In this document: in pieces, positions 26,056 to 39,009 of the stretch
Layout: each line of letters begins with the position of its first letter
Position numbering within the stretch: the stretch's first letter is position 1
Source of the DNA: Solen grandis
Lineage: Eukaryota > Mollusca > Bivalvia > Adapedonta > Solenidae
DNA length: 64,000 bases
Assembly (NCBI GenBank): GCA_021229015.1
Contig: CM037777.1
Span: 60,542,085 to 60,606,084 of the forward strand
Reading direction: 5' to 3'
Notes under the pieces: generated by a model
Databases searched by the model: none
What the model was told of the DNA's origin: nothing
What the model saw: the letters and a program-made list of their open reading frames with translations, nothing else
Position numbers and translations under genes: made by a program

Positions 26056-26091
<36 letters not shown>

Positions 26092-26200
26092 GTTTGGAAA
26101 GGGTAATCGTGTTGTTTTCACAATTACACTTAAGTTACAAGCATCCCAAATAAGTACACCATTCCACTATTCACAATTTTAAAAAAAATAATCCATTTTT

Positions 26201-26300
26201 NNNNNNNNNNNNNNNNNNNNNNNNNNNNNNNNNNNNNNNNNNNNNNNNNNNNNNNNNNNNNNNNNNNNNNNNNNNNNNNNNNNNNNNNNNNNNNNNNNNN
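26201..26300. other. Assembly gap (100 N)
   Basis: Exactly 100 N, the usual convention for a gap of unknown size. Preceded by long poly-T runs (25604-25635, 26057-26082), which probably broke the assembly. Confidence 0.98.
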
Positions 26301-27104
26301 AAGTATTGTAATTTATCTTCTTTATAAGATCTCAAATCCTCAGATATTTCGTTACACATACATGTATCGAATATTCTAATATACCATGTGATTTAGTCGT
26401 TTTTAGAAAATGACTTAAATAAAAAAAAAATAAAACAGAGATCAGTAACTCCTGAAAGAGAAAAATTGAATTGCAATCTTTCAAAAAGTGTGGAAAATCA
26501 CATGGGAAAATGTAACCATATTATAAAATAATCATTTCTATCATTTCATTTACTGCAAGGAATTATTTTCAGTATAACTTATCTTATAATTTAATTTAAA
26601 TTATGATTTAAATTCAACAAATATAGCAGAAAAAACAACATTTTTTACATAGTTTTAATGACTAGGTTTTTTTCTATTTTTCATGAAATATTTTTTTGAC
26701 TTATTTTAATACCGAATGAATCATTTTGGTGGTAATGAAAAGTTCTCTTGTAAGAAACATTTACTTTACATATCTTAAATAGAAATTTAGATATTTGAAA
26801 ACGTGTCTTTGCGAGAATTTGACAATGTGTTTTGTGAGATTTAGTCTAATTGCCAATATTTGTTTTATAAATCTTTGCTTAAATGCAAACGTTTGCGGCC
26901 AAAACAACATTGAATTCGCCACATCATGGAAAAATTAAGCAAAGGATTAAATACAAAATTTTGGAAAACTGATGTGCGATATTGTTTTAATAAACACTTA
27001 TATTTATTCACATGAAGTCAAACGAGTAGCGAAAAGCGATATTTTTCCAGAGGGAAACCGGTGTACGTTGGCAAATTTTCTTTCGAGAAAAAATTCCCTA
27101 GTCT

Positions 27105-27345
27105 TTAAACTTTATTTATTTTACATTGATTATGAAACAAGTCCTTACAACTTAAATAAGTCGTTCTAGATGACTCGGATGACGGCGTATGTGGTCATTA
27201 TTGTGGGTGGAAATTAGAGCACCCGGAGAAAATCTAGTATCTGGACGGGCGACTACGGTACCCTCCAACGTCTTCCGGGGTGGAGACCGGGACGTATTGG
27301 TGAGAAGCTAATTTCGTTATCGCTACGCTATCCAGACACCCAATG
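27105..27345 (-). mobile_element. SINE-C copy
   Basis: Matches the copy at 45481-45712: both share TTTATTTATTTTACAT at one end, GGCGTATGTGGTCATT, GGTGAGAAGC and CACTACGCTATCCAG or close variants. The head is on the right, minus strand (CTGGATAGCGTAG.. box A). Box B is degraded here. Confidence 0.6.
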
Positions 27346-28334
27346 TCTTTGTTAATCCTTCATTTGAATATCAATATAAAATATGTTTACCCATCAAAAA
27401 ATCAAGGATAAGCTTTAAAAAATTCCCTAAAATTAAACTCCACACTCTTTATAAATGTACCGACAATTCAAAGTTAGTGGGGCCATTACTTTAGTATCCA
27501 TACATGTTATTATGTCGCAAAAATGGCTGAAAAAAATTACAAGCATTTAGCTACAAAATTAAGATAATGGAAAGAAAAAATAAGGCATGATTTCAAATAA
27601 ACGGTTTGAACTACTTTTAAGTTTCAATTGTGTCTTTACACACACTTGAATTTTATCCATATATTAACAGGTCGTGTGTGTGAGCAATAGTATTCCTTGA
27701 TTTGATATTTATGTTGCTTATCAAAATAGTTAGGCGATAAAGTGTGCATAACATCACAAGTCTGAATCAGCAAAGCCTTTGATGCGCTTAGTGACAGACA
27801 CGGTTTAATCCGCGAATTTGCTTTGCCAAATTTTTTTTGTGATCGTGTAAAAGTTATCAAAATGGTAGTGATCAATGTAGCAGTCATGAGATCGTCTAGC
27901 ATTTCTGAATTGATATTTGCGAATGAAATCTTGCACTACAACCGCCCATGGCGGCAGTGCCATTAGCTGTAACTGACTGCACCCTCTATGTCCACGAACT
28001 TTTAGCACTCATAGAAAATATTCGTTTTAAAACTTCCTGTTTACTCCTTCAAGTCAACTAATGATATGCTTCTTAGTTGTATAAATTATGCTTTATAATA
28101 GTTCCTCTAAGCTATTTGTATTATGATCTTAAATCATGAATTCTTAATATCATGTCTTTCCTGTAGCTTTTTATACTTTTGTTGATTTTATACAGCATTT
28201 CATATTATGGTCGGTTAAAATATCTTATAAGAGCTGATGTTTTGAATGTGCCGACTTGAATTAGAACTGATCTTATCTTCTTTTGGCTAAAGTTTGTATT
28301 TTTATTTATAATATTCACAGAACGATTTCAATAA

Positions 28335-28557
28335 TTTATTAAGTAAGAGATCACCTGGTGTCAAGTAGAACAACTATATAAGCACGAAAACAACAAAAAC
28401 AACAAAAATCCGCCACAACTAACTACAATAAAAAGTCAGCCAGTATCGTGACATACTCCCCCGCCGGACTGGAATTCGTTCTCGAATTTCTAACGGGTCC
28501 AGATAAGGTAAACATGATCTCGGAACACATAGAGCAATGGTCCAACGCTGGGCGCCA
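28335..28557 (-). mobile_element. LTR-retroelement-like remnant
   Basis: On the minus strand: a primer-binding-site-like TGGCGCCCAGCGTTGG (28557-28542), about 76 bases, a purine run GGCGGGGGAGTA (28465-28454), directly followed by TGTCACGATACTGG as an LTR start, then TATATAG near 28376 and AATAAA at 28340-28335. The order PBS, PPT, LTR start, TATA, poly(A) signal is that of a retroelement with almost no interior. I could not match a second LTR upstream of the PBS, so this is tentative. No gag or pol coding is present. Confidence 0.35.
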
Positions 28558-29280
28558 AATGTAACCAGGTAAGAAAATTTGTGTAGCAGGACCAGTACTC
28601 GAACCATGGGACCCCTCGCTGACATTCCTTGTGCTCCACCGACTGAGTTACAGAAGTCTGTAACCGATAAAAGTTACTTAATGGCTTTGACATAGAACTA
28701 ACATGGAGAAATACATTTATAGCGTTACCACAAATACAATTCTGACACCGACCGGACAGTCCTGGAACTACATTATATTTGTGCCGGGTGCCAAGCTAGG
28801 TAACAAGGGTGACATTCTAGTCTACACACTCGCGTAACTGTTAATTATACAAAGTCCAATGTCAGTCCAACTTATGTCGCCTTCCTTACACATTGATGAC
28901 CATTCAATCACCACTATCCTATATTTTATTGTAGTATACACTGACGGATTCAATGGGGGGGGGGGGGGGCACCCGGCGCACGTCCCCTCTAAAATCCCCG
29001 ACCATACCTAAGTATAGACGCACAATACCAAAATAACCTCACAAGAATGCACTATTACACACTTTTAGATCAAACTATTTCGCGGGGGAATTCCCCAAGA
29101 TCCCCAGTCCCCAAAGCGGCAAGTCGCTTGCATCACCACTGCCTACATTTTTTTAATACCCCCCCCCCCCCCCCCCAACCTGAATTCCTGGAAGAAACCC
29201 TGGTATAGACTGTCAAAGATGGAAAAAAATGCATCACAATAATCAAGGAGCTGTTAGTCTTATTTCTTTTGGTTTCTGGT

Positions 29281-29350
29281 AGTCTTTGCCGGGGCTAGAA
29301 CCACCAGCTTCCTTTTTAGAGGGCGGACGCTTTTACTACTTGGTTAAGGA
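29281..29350 (-). mobile_element. tRNA-like SINE head fragment
   Basis: Minus strand AACCAAGTAGTAAAAGCG then GGTGGTTCTAGCCCC, resembling boxes A and B. No body could be assigned. Confidence 0.4.
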
Positions 29351-31185
29351 TGACATCTTCTTTTGATAGTTACAGAAAATACTGTGAAAAAGATAAGCGA
29401 AACGCATTTCTGAAAAACTACATAAAAAAGGGGAAATAACTAAAAAAGAGAAAATATTGGCTACAAGGTTGAGTGGTTTATCTTTAGCCAACAATGTGTC
29501 AGCGGTGAATGTCAGGGACTTGTGTATCGTGCTGATTTGCTTTCATTTTTGTTATTGATTGCATTCATCATTTTGAGTAAATGCCTAAAGTAGGAATAGT
29601 ATGATTCCTATAAAAATGAACAAACAAAACAAAAACACAAACCTTTTTTTGTAACATTTGCTTAATCAATAGTTTTTTCTTGTATTACTTTGGTGCGTTG
29701 GTATTTGCCGTACATATGATTATATTTGAATCAAAATAAATAAAACATAATGCATAACTATTTCATTAATATATATTTGATAAATGTTGAAAATTTATAT
29801 TTATACAATAACTGTATACATAAAATAAATGTACAAATTTGTATATGTTTTGTTAAATAAAATGCTTAATATATCAAAATACCACTATAGGGGTTTTCTC
29901 GGTAATTTTAAAATCATTTCTATTTTGTCGTACAATATATAAATAAAAATATTTAGATATCCCTTGAGTCACTTGTAGATCACTTAAATGGTTTGTGAAA
30001 TGCGACACTCAACGGCCTTTACACACGTCATTTAACATGAAGTATTCAGAGCCGTGGTGTGCCATTCGCACTATTCAACATGTCGCGATACGACGTTCAC
30101 CAAATTCTAAAGTTCTAAATGCTATTGCGGCGACATTAGCATTCTGAATGTGTCGTTGTTCGACATAAATCAACATATTGTCGACTGACGTGAATGACGT
30201 CACATTATGTTGAATATCGAGTATACTATCGCGACATTCAGAACACGAAAGTTGTAAACCTTTGAATGTCGCATCGTGACATTCAGATGGCAAGTGTGTG
30301 TCACAGCTGAATGCCGAACTTGATTACTGCGTGACGCAATGTTGTATAGCGTCATTCGAAACACTTATAGATCGTGTTTAGGGAAAACTGAGTATCACAT
30401 GCTTTCATGTAAACTTTTCACAGCTATATCAATTTATGGAAATGAAGATAAAGTTAATTTATTGCGACATTAATTTCGCAACTGCGTATGCATGCACGGA
30501 CCGTGCCGTATAATGGTGGAATATGTTAGTGAGTAGACATAGAAAATACATACGTATTTCCATTTGCAATCACAATCTTTTGTCAAAATGTCATGCGAGA
30601 TGATGTCAAGACATTTATAACAACAGACTGCCCATTTACAAACGCCATACATCATTTAAATGTTCATTGCGACCAATTGAAGTGAACACCACTCTCCATC
30701 GCAATCGTCCAAATGGCGACGTCAGGCGAGATTTGGCACACAGAACTGTTATAAATTTGTATAATCAACTATGGAGGGACTATATTTCTAACATGTTTTG
30801 ATAAACTGCAGAACACGGAAATAAGCAAAAGTCATTCAAAACCAAGAGATATAATCAACTTAGGCAATTCCAGCAAACAGTTGTGCCTTGGCCACAGGTC
30901 ACAGGCAAGTTTTTTTTGTCTTGGTTAGTGGTTTGAAGGCTGTGCTGATAACAAGTGATCTATCATATATTTTAATAGGGCACTGGATGAAGGCGTTTTA
31001 AATAATTAAAAGAAATGTTGAGGCATTTCAGAATGAAAATGTCGCCGTAAGTTCTGACATAAGCATCGTGTACATGTTTATAGCATCTATTTCATATTCC
31101 ATTATAAGCGAATTTTAAGTTATTGCAATAATGATAACAATAATGTACTATCTGTTATATGAAAAAATGAAATATCCTTAATCAT
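29351..31185. other. Gene-free stretch apart from the 30.0-30.4 kb motif cluster
   Basis: AT-rich with short frames only, none resembling a known domain. Poly-G (about 28957-28969) and poly-C (about 29160-29176) runs lie just to its left. Confidence 0.5.
30000..30370. repeat. Cluster of CGACATTC / GAATGTCG inverted motifs
   Basis: Repeated in both orientations: CGACATTCAGAACACG (30234), TTGAATGTCGCATCGTGACATTC (part at 30262), ATTCTGAATGTGTCG (30141), CAGCTGAATGCCG (30304). Several can pair with each other. Resembles the 1411-1800 cluster in its GCTGAATG motif. Not coding. Confidence 0.5.
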
Positions 31186-31430
31186 GAGGTCATTAGTATG
31201 ATCCCCGGCCGCGACAAACCAAAGTCGTAAAAATGGTACTGGAATAACTCCCTTGCTTGGCTCTCGGTATGCATGAATAGTTCCTGATTGGTTGCTCGGT
31301 ATCAGGATAATGTAACTTTGTGTAGTATTATGCCACATATTTACGCTATGATACTGCAGTTTGGCAGCACTATATCTGTCTCAAGTAGACCTAGTCTCCA
31401 AATGACTGAAATATTGTCGCTAATAAAGAA
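31186..31430 (+). mobile_element. SINE-B copy, head degraded
   Basis: Begins within box B (GATCCCCGGCCGCGACAAAC), then the family body (TCAGGATAATGTAAC, GCAGTTTGGCAGCACTATAT, GTCTCAAGTAGACC) and the tail ACTGAAATATTGTCGC. It lies exactly at the left edge of duplicate A. Confidence 0.75.
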
Positions 31431-33241
31431 ATGAAATATACAGATATGAATAAATCAAGGAGTGTGATCATATTTTTCGCTGCAATTGTTGGATTTCTAG
31501 ACTTAAAGGGACAGCCAATGAATATGTTATACATTTTGTATTTTGTTATGCTTCCAAAATGTACTCGCTTTTAAAATTGAATTATACCTAGTCATAAATA
31601 AAGATAATATATGCGTCTGTGGGTTAATGTCTTGACGTTGGTGTTCAGTTTGTTCGATTTTAATAACAAAATCTCACATTGGGAACAATTTATGGGAACA
31701 TTAAATGTCAAACTGAACATTACATAAAATAAAATTGCTCTTTTAATGTCATGCGCTCTGCATGTGGTACTCATATTATTGACATACTTAGATTAACCCA
31801 ATAGTGTATATTATTCAATATCAAAATTCACGCGTATGAATACAATAACTATATTATCTTAGGCGGATGTCTCTTGATAGAGTCTTTGCTAGTAATGAAG
31901 AAAAAAAAATATAGGCTTCTCTGAAGAAATTACAATAACATAATATTTATTTTGCCGTTTCAATAAAGATTCGGTCGGTCTGATTAGTATATTGCTCAGT
32001 ATAGATATAACGTCTTGCTATAAGTACTGAATGGCAGTCAAAAATGTTAGAAGTACTATACCTATATCCGTTATAAATCTCAGAGACGCTGATGTTGCTC
32101 TAAAAAATCGAGATATTTATACATTTATATAACTGAATGAAGACAATAAAACATTCTTTTCCCTTTTCTTTTTTCCTAAGAGCGTGTGATGATCTATATT
32201 ATGTAGACAATAATTAACAGCCCAATTCATATTTACTGAAGTTAATTTTCATGATATGCATGCTTCATCTTAAGGGCATATTCGTTCACCATTTTCATCA
32301 ATTAATGTTTGTGCTTGTCAATTACAGAGTGTAAGCGCTTTTGAAATAAATTTAATTTTCACCTCTTTACCCCTGGAGTCTAAGCAAAAAAAAAATCAAA
32401 AGGAAGACATTACAAGGCGGATGAAGCCTAAGCCCTCACTAATCTGCAAAAAAAGTCAGGAAGAAATATTGATTGGCAGAGCCAGTTAGAACTTGCAGTC
32501 GAAAGAGACAAAAATATTCGGCAAGTATATCGAATACGTCTAGCTTGCGATTAAACCGTTCCCCCTGCATTACAGTATTGTTTACGAGGGTTTATCCTGA
32601 AAATAATGCTAGAAAAATCCATAATCATATGTTAAAAAAGGTTGACATATCCTGATTGGCTATCAACGAGAATTTGACAACTTTGTATCTCTAAATACGA
32701 CCAAATGGTCATATCAAATTTATTTTTTTATATTAGAACATATCATTCTTGACTTTCGTATCTAAGACTTTGTTTTATAGGAAGAGAGTAATTTGACAAT
32801 TCTTTAACAATAGTTTTGGTATTGAAATAGTTTTATTTAAGTAAAAATTAAAATCAAAGAAAACACAATGCGATGCATATTGTTTCATGCATATATTTCA
32901 TTTAGAAGACTACGTTTGTGTTGCATAAATGCAATTAACGCAACTAAGATGATATTCCCATATCGAGTAATTAGACATGATAAAAATGAATTCGAAAATA
33001 TGTCCCTTTTTACATCCTTTATGGTTTTCGCAAACGAAGCCAAAAATATAAATCAATAAATCATGCAGGAAAATAGATTTATAAACAATATACTATTGTA
33101 ACTGAACGTCATTCTTTTTGTTTCCAGAAAAAAAACAAAAAAACAAAAATAAAAAAAACGTCGGAGGCAACGGTGTCTCGTGGCAATATTCGTATTCTGT
33201 TTGTTTGGATGATCTTTAGGTCGTCTTGACATCAGATGTTT

Positions 33242-33500
33242 AGGTGTTGTTGTTGTTTTGAGTTTACCGTCGCTGCGCGACAGTATTTCAGTCATACAGC
33301 GACGTCCAGTTAATTACATGTAGAGGAAGACCCCGAACGCACTGAGGCATCCGGGTAAAACCACCGACCTACCGCAAGCCAGCTGGAAGGCTTCCTCACA
33401 TGAAAATCCGAATGACCCTGCCGGTACTCGAACCCACACGGTGAGGGGCTGAGTGAGTGCTAAAGTCAGCGACTTTACCCTCTCGGCCACGGAGGCCCCT
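33242..33500 (-). mobile_element. SINE-A copy in duplicate A
   Basis: Antisense full-length copy from TTTGAGTTTACCGTCGC to CTCGGCCACGGAGGCCCC. The corresponding site in duplicate B (about 45280) has flanking homology but no SINE, so it inserted after the duplication. A GTT-rich tail precedes its 3' end. Confidence 0.88.
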
Positions 33501-34734
33501 CTGATCTTTCTATTGCGATAAATGTGTCGCACAAGAATGGGTTTCTAAATGAAGAACACGATTTGGAATTCATAACATTAACTAAAACAACATTTTATGA
33601 AAAATAGTGATACTTTAATATGTAGATATTATACATACTTTAATATATTTTATCACACATTCAATATTTTCACTAGAGCCCAAATCTTGACATACGATAT
33701 TAACTTATTCTGACTGATCATTGCTATTAAATAAGATCAATATCACGATATAACAATGTTTATATGTAGAACTTATAACCGTTGTGTTTCTTTGTATAAC
33801 AGATGTAAACGTCACCACTACTCAACTAGTCTTGGAGTTACACCTCTAAGCCTAGCGAGTGGTGTTGGTACAGATTCCATTTTTTTTATGTTACAGCATG
33901 TAATCGAGCACATGATTTCTCAATGTTAAGAAGACGAACGGGCAAAATCAGACGCTTATATTTATTTACGCTATAGTTTAAGGACTAACGTTTAACCTCT
34001 GGCGTTATTTGTATTATTTTTTTTGTTGATGTGTATCTCAAAACATATTTATCTACATTCATATGGCAATATGATACATTTGAAAATAATCTACTTGACA
34101 ATGTATAGAGACAACTAATCGGTAAAATCAAAACGTATTCGTTGGATATCCGACAATTTTTCTTCCAGTTGTTTGCAAAGCCTTTTTGTTGCAATGACAA
34201 ATTCTATACCTACATGGCTGGTACTTCTGCTTTAGGCTATTCATCAATATCGCTTTAAACTTTCAAATGTTGTCGTAAGAGAAGAAGGCCAGTTAAGAAG
34301 ACGTTTAGTTCGACATAAAATATTTGATGCAATCTTTTTTCGCGATTCACATAGAAATTATCATGGTGTTTCATAAAACGTCTTTCGACATTCTATCAAT
34401 TTTCACGGACTGTCGAAGATAGAAAGGTTAGTATGGCATGGTGCAAGATCAAGAGTGCGCAGTTCATACCTTCATATCTCTTTTTAGCCAGATTCTAGTC
34501 GCGAGACTGCTATTGACATTTTCCCGATGATAAACAACACTCAAGCTTTGATAAAACACTCTCTTATGACTACTAATAATGGACTTGTCTTTAAAGCAAT
34601 TTTTCTTTTCCGTTTTATATAATTCCATGCATAATCATGTTTTTGTTTTGTTTTCTTTTTTTACTTTTCTACATTTTGGTGAAAAATAACATGGACATAA
34701 ATCAAAACATTTTCTCTGTTTCTGTTGTTGTGCT

Positions 34735-34958
34735 TGAGTTATCGTTGATGCAACATTATTATAGTCATATGCCGACATACAGTAAATAAAGGGTGGAAGA
34801 AGACTCTGAGAGCACGGAAACGCCCGAGCGAATAGAACCATCGACTTATCGCAAGCCCCTTGGACGGCTTTCTTTTATGAATCCCTACTGGGATTCGAAG
34901 CAACAGCAGTGAGGAACTGAGTGGTGCCAAGTCAAAGACCTTACCCGCTCAAACACAC
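34735..34958 (-). mobile_element. SINE-A copy, highly diverged
   Basis: Ordered but mutated landmarks: TTGAGTTATCGTTGATGC, GTGGAAGAAGACTC, TAGAACCATCGAC.TATCGCA, CTACTGGGATTCGAA, GAGGAACTGAGTGG. An old antisense copy. Confidence 0.65.
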
Positions 34959-35222
34959 ACCCACAACCACCCACGAATTACCTCCAATGAAATGTTGTGA
35001 TGATGAAACTCTTATACATTCTCTGAATTTTTTATTTATTTATTTATTTATTTATTTTGCCTCTTGCAGCACTATATTTTCCTCGAGCGGGCGTAATCTC
35101 CATTCAAGTGATAAAGCGATAACTGTTGATTGCACATTAAACACAACCAACAAAATATGAAACGGGAAACTTTCTTACTCATGGAATTATCATTTTGTGT
35201 TCGCATTGTCCGAGTGATTGGA

Positions 35223-35340
35223 TACAAAGCTCGTAGGTATTCGCAACTATTTGACCATATCCGGCGGTGCTCATATACAAGGCTCGTAGGTAATCGCAAC
35301 TATTTGGCCATATCCGGCGGTGCTCGGATACAAGGATCGT
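35223..35340 (+). repeat. 53-bp direct repeat, two copies plus a partial
   Basis: TACAAAGCTCGTAGG, TACAAGGCTCGTAGG and TACAAGGATCGTAGG start at 35223, 35276 and 35329, with CATATCCGGCGGTGCTC in each full unit. Duplicate B has a single unit (about 46485-46540), so the expansion is specific to A. Confidence 0.8.
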
Positions 35341-35344
35341 AGGG

Positions 35345-36600
35345 AAATATAACAAGAGCACCGCATGCTGGTGCCAACGCTCGTCTGTTTTTGCCAACGT
35401 TAAATATTTTGTTAAACATTTAAAAAAGTTGACCTTGAAAATCACAACTAAAACTGTACGCATTTACATGCAAAGCTGAAGTACCATACCTTTAAATTTG
35501 ACTCTTGACCTTGAAGGATGACCTTGACCTATGCATGAAATAGAATGTATACAACACAAAGATGTAAAATTGGAAGAAAAAATACAATGGCTTATCCATT
35601 GAGTTTTCGATAATCAACATAAAACCGTAAAATTTGAAGACATTTTTTTTCAAAATGCTTTTGTTTTTATCTGTCTAGTAATCATTGCCGGAATCACATC
35701 TGCACATGTTCATATGATAACAAATCATTAAACAAAGTTTTGAAAAAAAAAATCATTCGAAAATGACAAAGAAATAAATATATTAAAACTTGTTCATGAA
35801 AAAATAAGGTTACGGTCGATAGATGAAATATTGAGGTATATCTGAAAAGGCCTTGTCAAGATAAAAATGCACACCAAAAATAAAAGTTGTACGTCAAAAA
35901 GTTAAGAAATTATGGCCAACGTTAAAGTTATACCTTTAAAAAATAGGTAAAGCTCAAAGGTCATGGTCCAAAAGTGTAACATTAATGGAAAGGTCTTGCC
36001 AAAAAGAATACACATGTGAAATATTAGTGCCCTGTTGTTTACAGTTCTGAAATGATAGACATTTTAAAATGTTCAAAAGTTACAGCAAAAATAGGTCAGA
36101 TGTCAAGGTCAATAGGTGAAATATTTGCATATGTCTGGATATGCCTTGTCAAGATAAAAACGCATACCAAAAATAATAGTTGTATGTCAAACAGAAAAGT
36201 ATATATTACACAATTAAAGTTTTCTGTTAAACATTTCAAAAATATGTCAAAGCTCAAAGGTCAAGGTCAAAAGTCCAAAAGTGTAACATTAATGGAAAGG
36301 TCTTGCCAAAAGAAATTCACATGTGAAATATCAGTGCCCTGTTGGTAACGGTTCTGAAATGACAGGCATTTTAAAGTTTTCAAAAGTTAAGTTCAATAGG
36401 TGAAATATATGCATATGTATGACCTTGTCAATATGAATATGCATACCAAAATTGACAGTTGTATATTGAACAGTAGAGAAGTTATGGCCAACGTTAAGAT
36501 TCCGGAAGACGACTAACGACGACGACAATGTGGACGCCGCAGATACGACAATAGCTCGTATTTTTTCTTAGAAAAACAGACGAGCTAAAATACTAACAAC
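35345..36600. mobile_element. Repeat element with internal tandem units and inverted ends
   Basis: Ends carry GCTCGTCTGTTTTT (about 35378-35391) and AAAAACAGACGAGC (about 36571-36584) as inverted repeats. Inside, a unit of about 285-294 bp is repeated (anchors GGTGAAATATTTGCATATG-like at 35820, 36115, 36398; CAAAAGTGTAACATTAATGG at about 35971 and 36276). Duplicate B lacks it and passes straight from TCTTAGG... to GCATAAAAC (46530-46590). No coding capacity seen. Confidence 0.65.
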
Positions 36601-37325
36601 GCAATTAAGATATATAGTTTCGAAACATGTGATTTTTTCACATGTTTTGGGGTTTTACAATTGAACGAGACAATTTATTTGCATAAAACAATTATTGCTG
36701 CCAATATTTTCACATTTTCGAAGGATTCAAGCCAATGTGTTTGCTTCAAAGGTGTTAAAATTCGGATGGTAAGTACATAAAACAATATTTTGCCAACGGT
36801 TATATATCCATGTCTTTCTTTTTCGCTGGAAAAGGGCAAGGTGTTCCGATTGTTTCTCATACAGCACCGTAACGGCCTTTGATCAAATCCAGGTTGATAT
36901 AAAGAACAACCAATTAGCTTACGTCTACATGTTCCGAATACCCGCTATTTTTAATGATATTAACCAGAAATGAAATGTTTTATTAAAAGGATGGTCAACA
37001 CCCGTTTTCTAAAGACTATGAAATACATTATTTTCTGCATTTTCAGATTCTACAAGAAACATGTTTCCCAGACCAGTTTTAAGCGTCAGGGAAATGGTTT
37101 ATCATTGTCAGACAAATACAAGTATGCCAAGGACATGCCATGATTTTTTTTACCATAACATTTTTATTATACAGGGATGCGGAATTAATGTGGCGTTCTA
37201 TGGCCGTATATGTTTGATATAATCTTTAAATACTTTTGATTGTATCAAACGTACTTAAACTTATCTGTGTGCTTGCTTGAATTTCAGTAATTCGGGGAAA
37301 CAAACTATAGTGATATATAGAAAGG

Positions 37326-37500
37326 TAGCATGATTCCATACCCATTCAAAATATCCTGACACAGGGCCATACATCAATGGAACTACCACTTACTCTGAGC
37401 ACAAAGTAGACTTACAAGCACTAAATTTCCGACGACGGTATGACACGGCCGTGGATCAAACGTAGGGCGCTGTAATGTGTTAGTCACCAAGACCGGAACT
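37326..37500 (-). mobile_element. SINE-B-related copy shared by duplicates A and B
   Basis: Antisense: ATATCCTGACACAGGGCCAT, GAACTACCACTTACTCTGAG, and a degraded head GTGGATCAAAC. Its counterpart in duplicate B is 47135-47300, so this insertion predates the duplication. Confidence 0.55.
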
Positions 37501-38229
37501 GTCTGTAAACAGTTTCTAAGAAAAGAAAATACAAATGTAAAATACACTATTTTTTATTGATACCCTTTGACAGAAGATATCTTGGTCAGAATTGAAAACA
37601 GTCCATTTCTCCTGATCCTAGACCGTTCTGACAGTTACATTTAGACATTACTGACGTTGATAGAGAGAAAAGAGCATAATTAGGTTAGCTGCAACTAATT
37701 TTTTAAATGTACCAGCGCTTAGAGACTAGACTGTTACGTACCCTTTTGCATCACATAAACGTATTTCGGAGTATGTTCAAAGGCGATATGGACAGTTTGA
37801 TGAAAATAAAACACAAGAACCTAGAACCTGAATAATTTTGTACGCAGATGTTCGACGCCAAAACAATTATTATATATAACCTCCTCCCCTCAAAACACGC
37901 GCTATAATCTTACAAAATTACCCTCTATCTCTTCTCACCTCCCCCATACTATATATATGCCAAGAGAAAGTATGTGGGTGTACAGTGAATATACAAATAA
38001 TAATGTATATAAATACTCAAACGCAAAAGGAACTGCATGTTTGCTTTTCGCATAGGTCCAAACCGCTTAACAATAAACCCTGTGATGCACGGATGTTTGT
38101 ATATTAACAATAGGTACATCCGGTCCATGTTTGCTTAATTTGTACGGAACGTCTCAAACGTAAGGTTTTTCAAGATTTGCCTGTGCACTATCTGAATAAA
38201 TGTGAAATTGAAAAAAAAATGTCGCAATG

Positions 38230-38697
38230 ATTTCTTCCTAGTCTAAAGAGGAAGAAAAACACAAAATTTTATGATTTTTTATTTCAAAACAATGCCGTCA
38301 TTGCGATGCCTATATGACCTTGGAACGACAACATATACGTTGGCAAAGGCGCCAGTGGAATAGAGTCGTCTTTTCTGGCGAATATAGATTTGATCTAAAT
38401 CACCACGATGGAAGAGTGAGGGTATTCCGAAGAAGAGTGGAGAGATTTGCTGGCGCTTGTGTAGTAGAAAGAAACAGGTTTTGCGGGGGCAGTGTCATTT
38501 GATATGAGGTGGAATCATATGAGACAGAAACAACTTACCTGGTTATTGTGAATGTGAATAGCAACCTCAACACAGCTGAGTACATAAATCAAGTTTTGAG
38601 ACCAAGACCAGTAGCTGTTCTGTTTATTCACCGGCATGCTCCCGCCCAACTGATGCACAACAACGCACATCCGCACATACGACATTATACATAGTGG
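38230..38697 (+). pseudogene. Tc1-like transposase pseudogene
   Basis: One frame reads HIRWQRRQWNRVVFSGEYRF, DGRVRVFRRRVERFAG, GGSVI, then a stop at 38500-38502 and, in the same frame, NLNTAEYINQVLRP and HNNAHPHIRHYT. These are the ordered motifs of Tc1-family transposases (W..V.F.DE.RF, DGR.RV.RR, GG.V, Y...L.P, DNA.PH), the last two catalytic aspartates of the DDE set being replaced or out of context. It is 5'-truncated, internally stopped and inactive. Absent from the matching place in duplicate B (about 47920). Confidence 0.85.
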
Positions 38698-39009
38698 CTT
38701 ATACATAGTGGGACAGTTACCCTTTCAAGTGACGATAACGTTTTTCGTTGTATTTTTGCAGAACATCTTGCCAAATGTCTAAGCAGAAAATAAGTAATGG
38801 TGCAGGTGGAAATGAACATATATTTTGCAGATAATGTAACACGATTTTCTATATCCTTCACCAAAAGTTAAATACACTTGATAAAATGTGTGATGGTTCG
38901 GCATTTATATATTTACAGATCCATTTACAGAATCTCATGTACATCACTAATATGAGGAGAAAGTAACCCTGATAACGACACTGCTGAAGCCTAGACATTC
39001 AATGATGAC

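Noticed and set aside
28957..29176. Poly-G and poly-C runs as G-quadruplex regulators
   Set aside because: Single homopolymer runs about 200 bases apart; more likely slippage or assembly noise than a designed structure.
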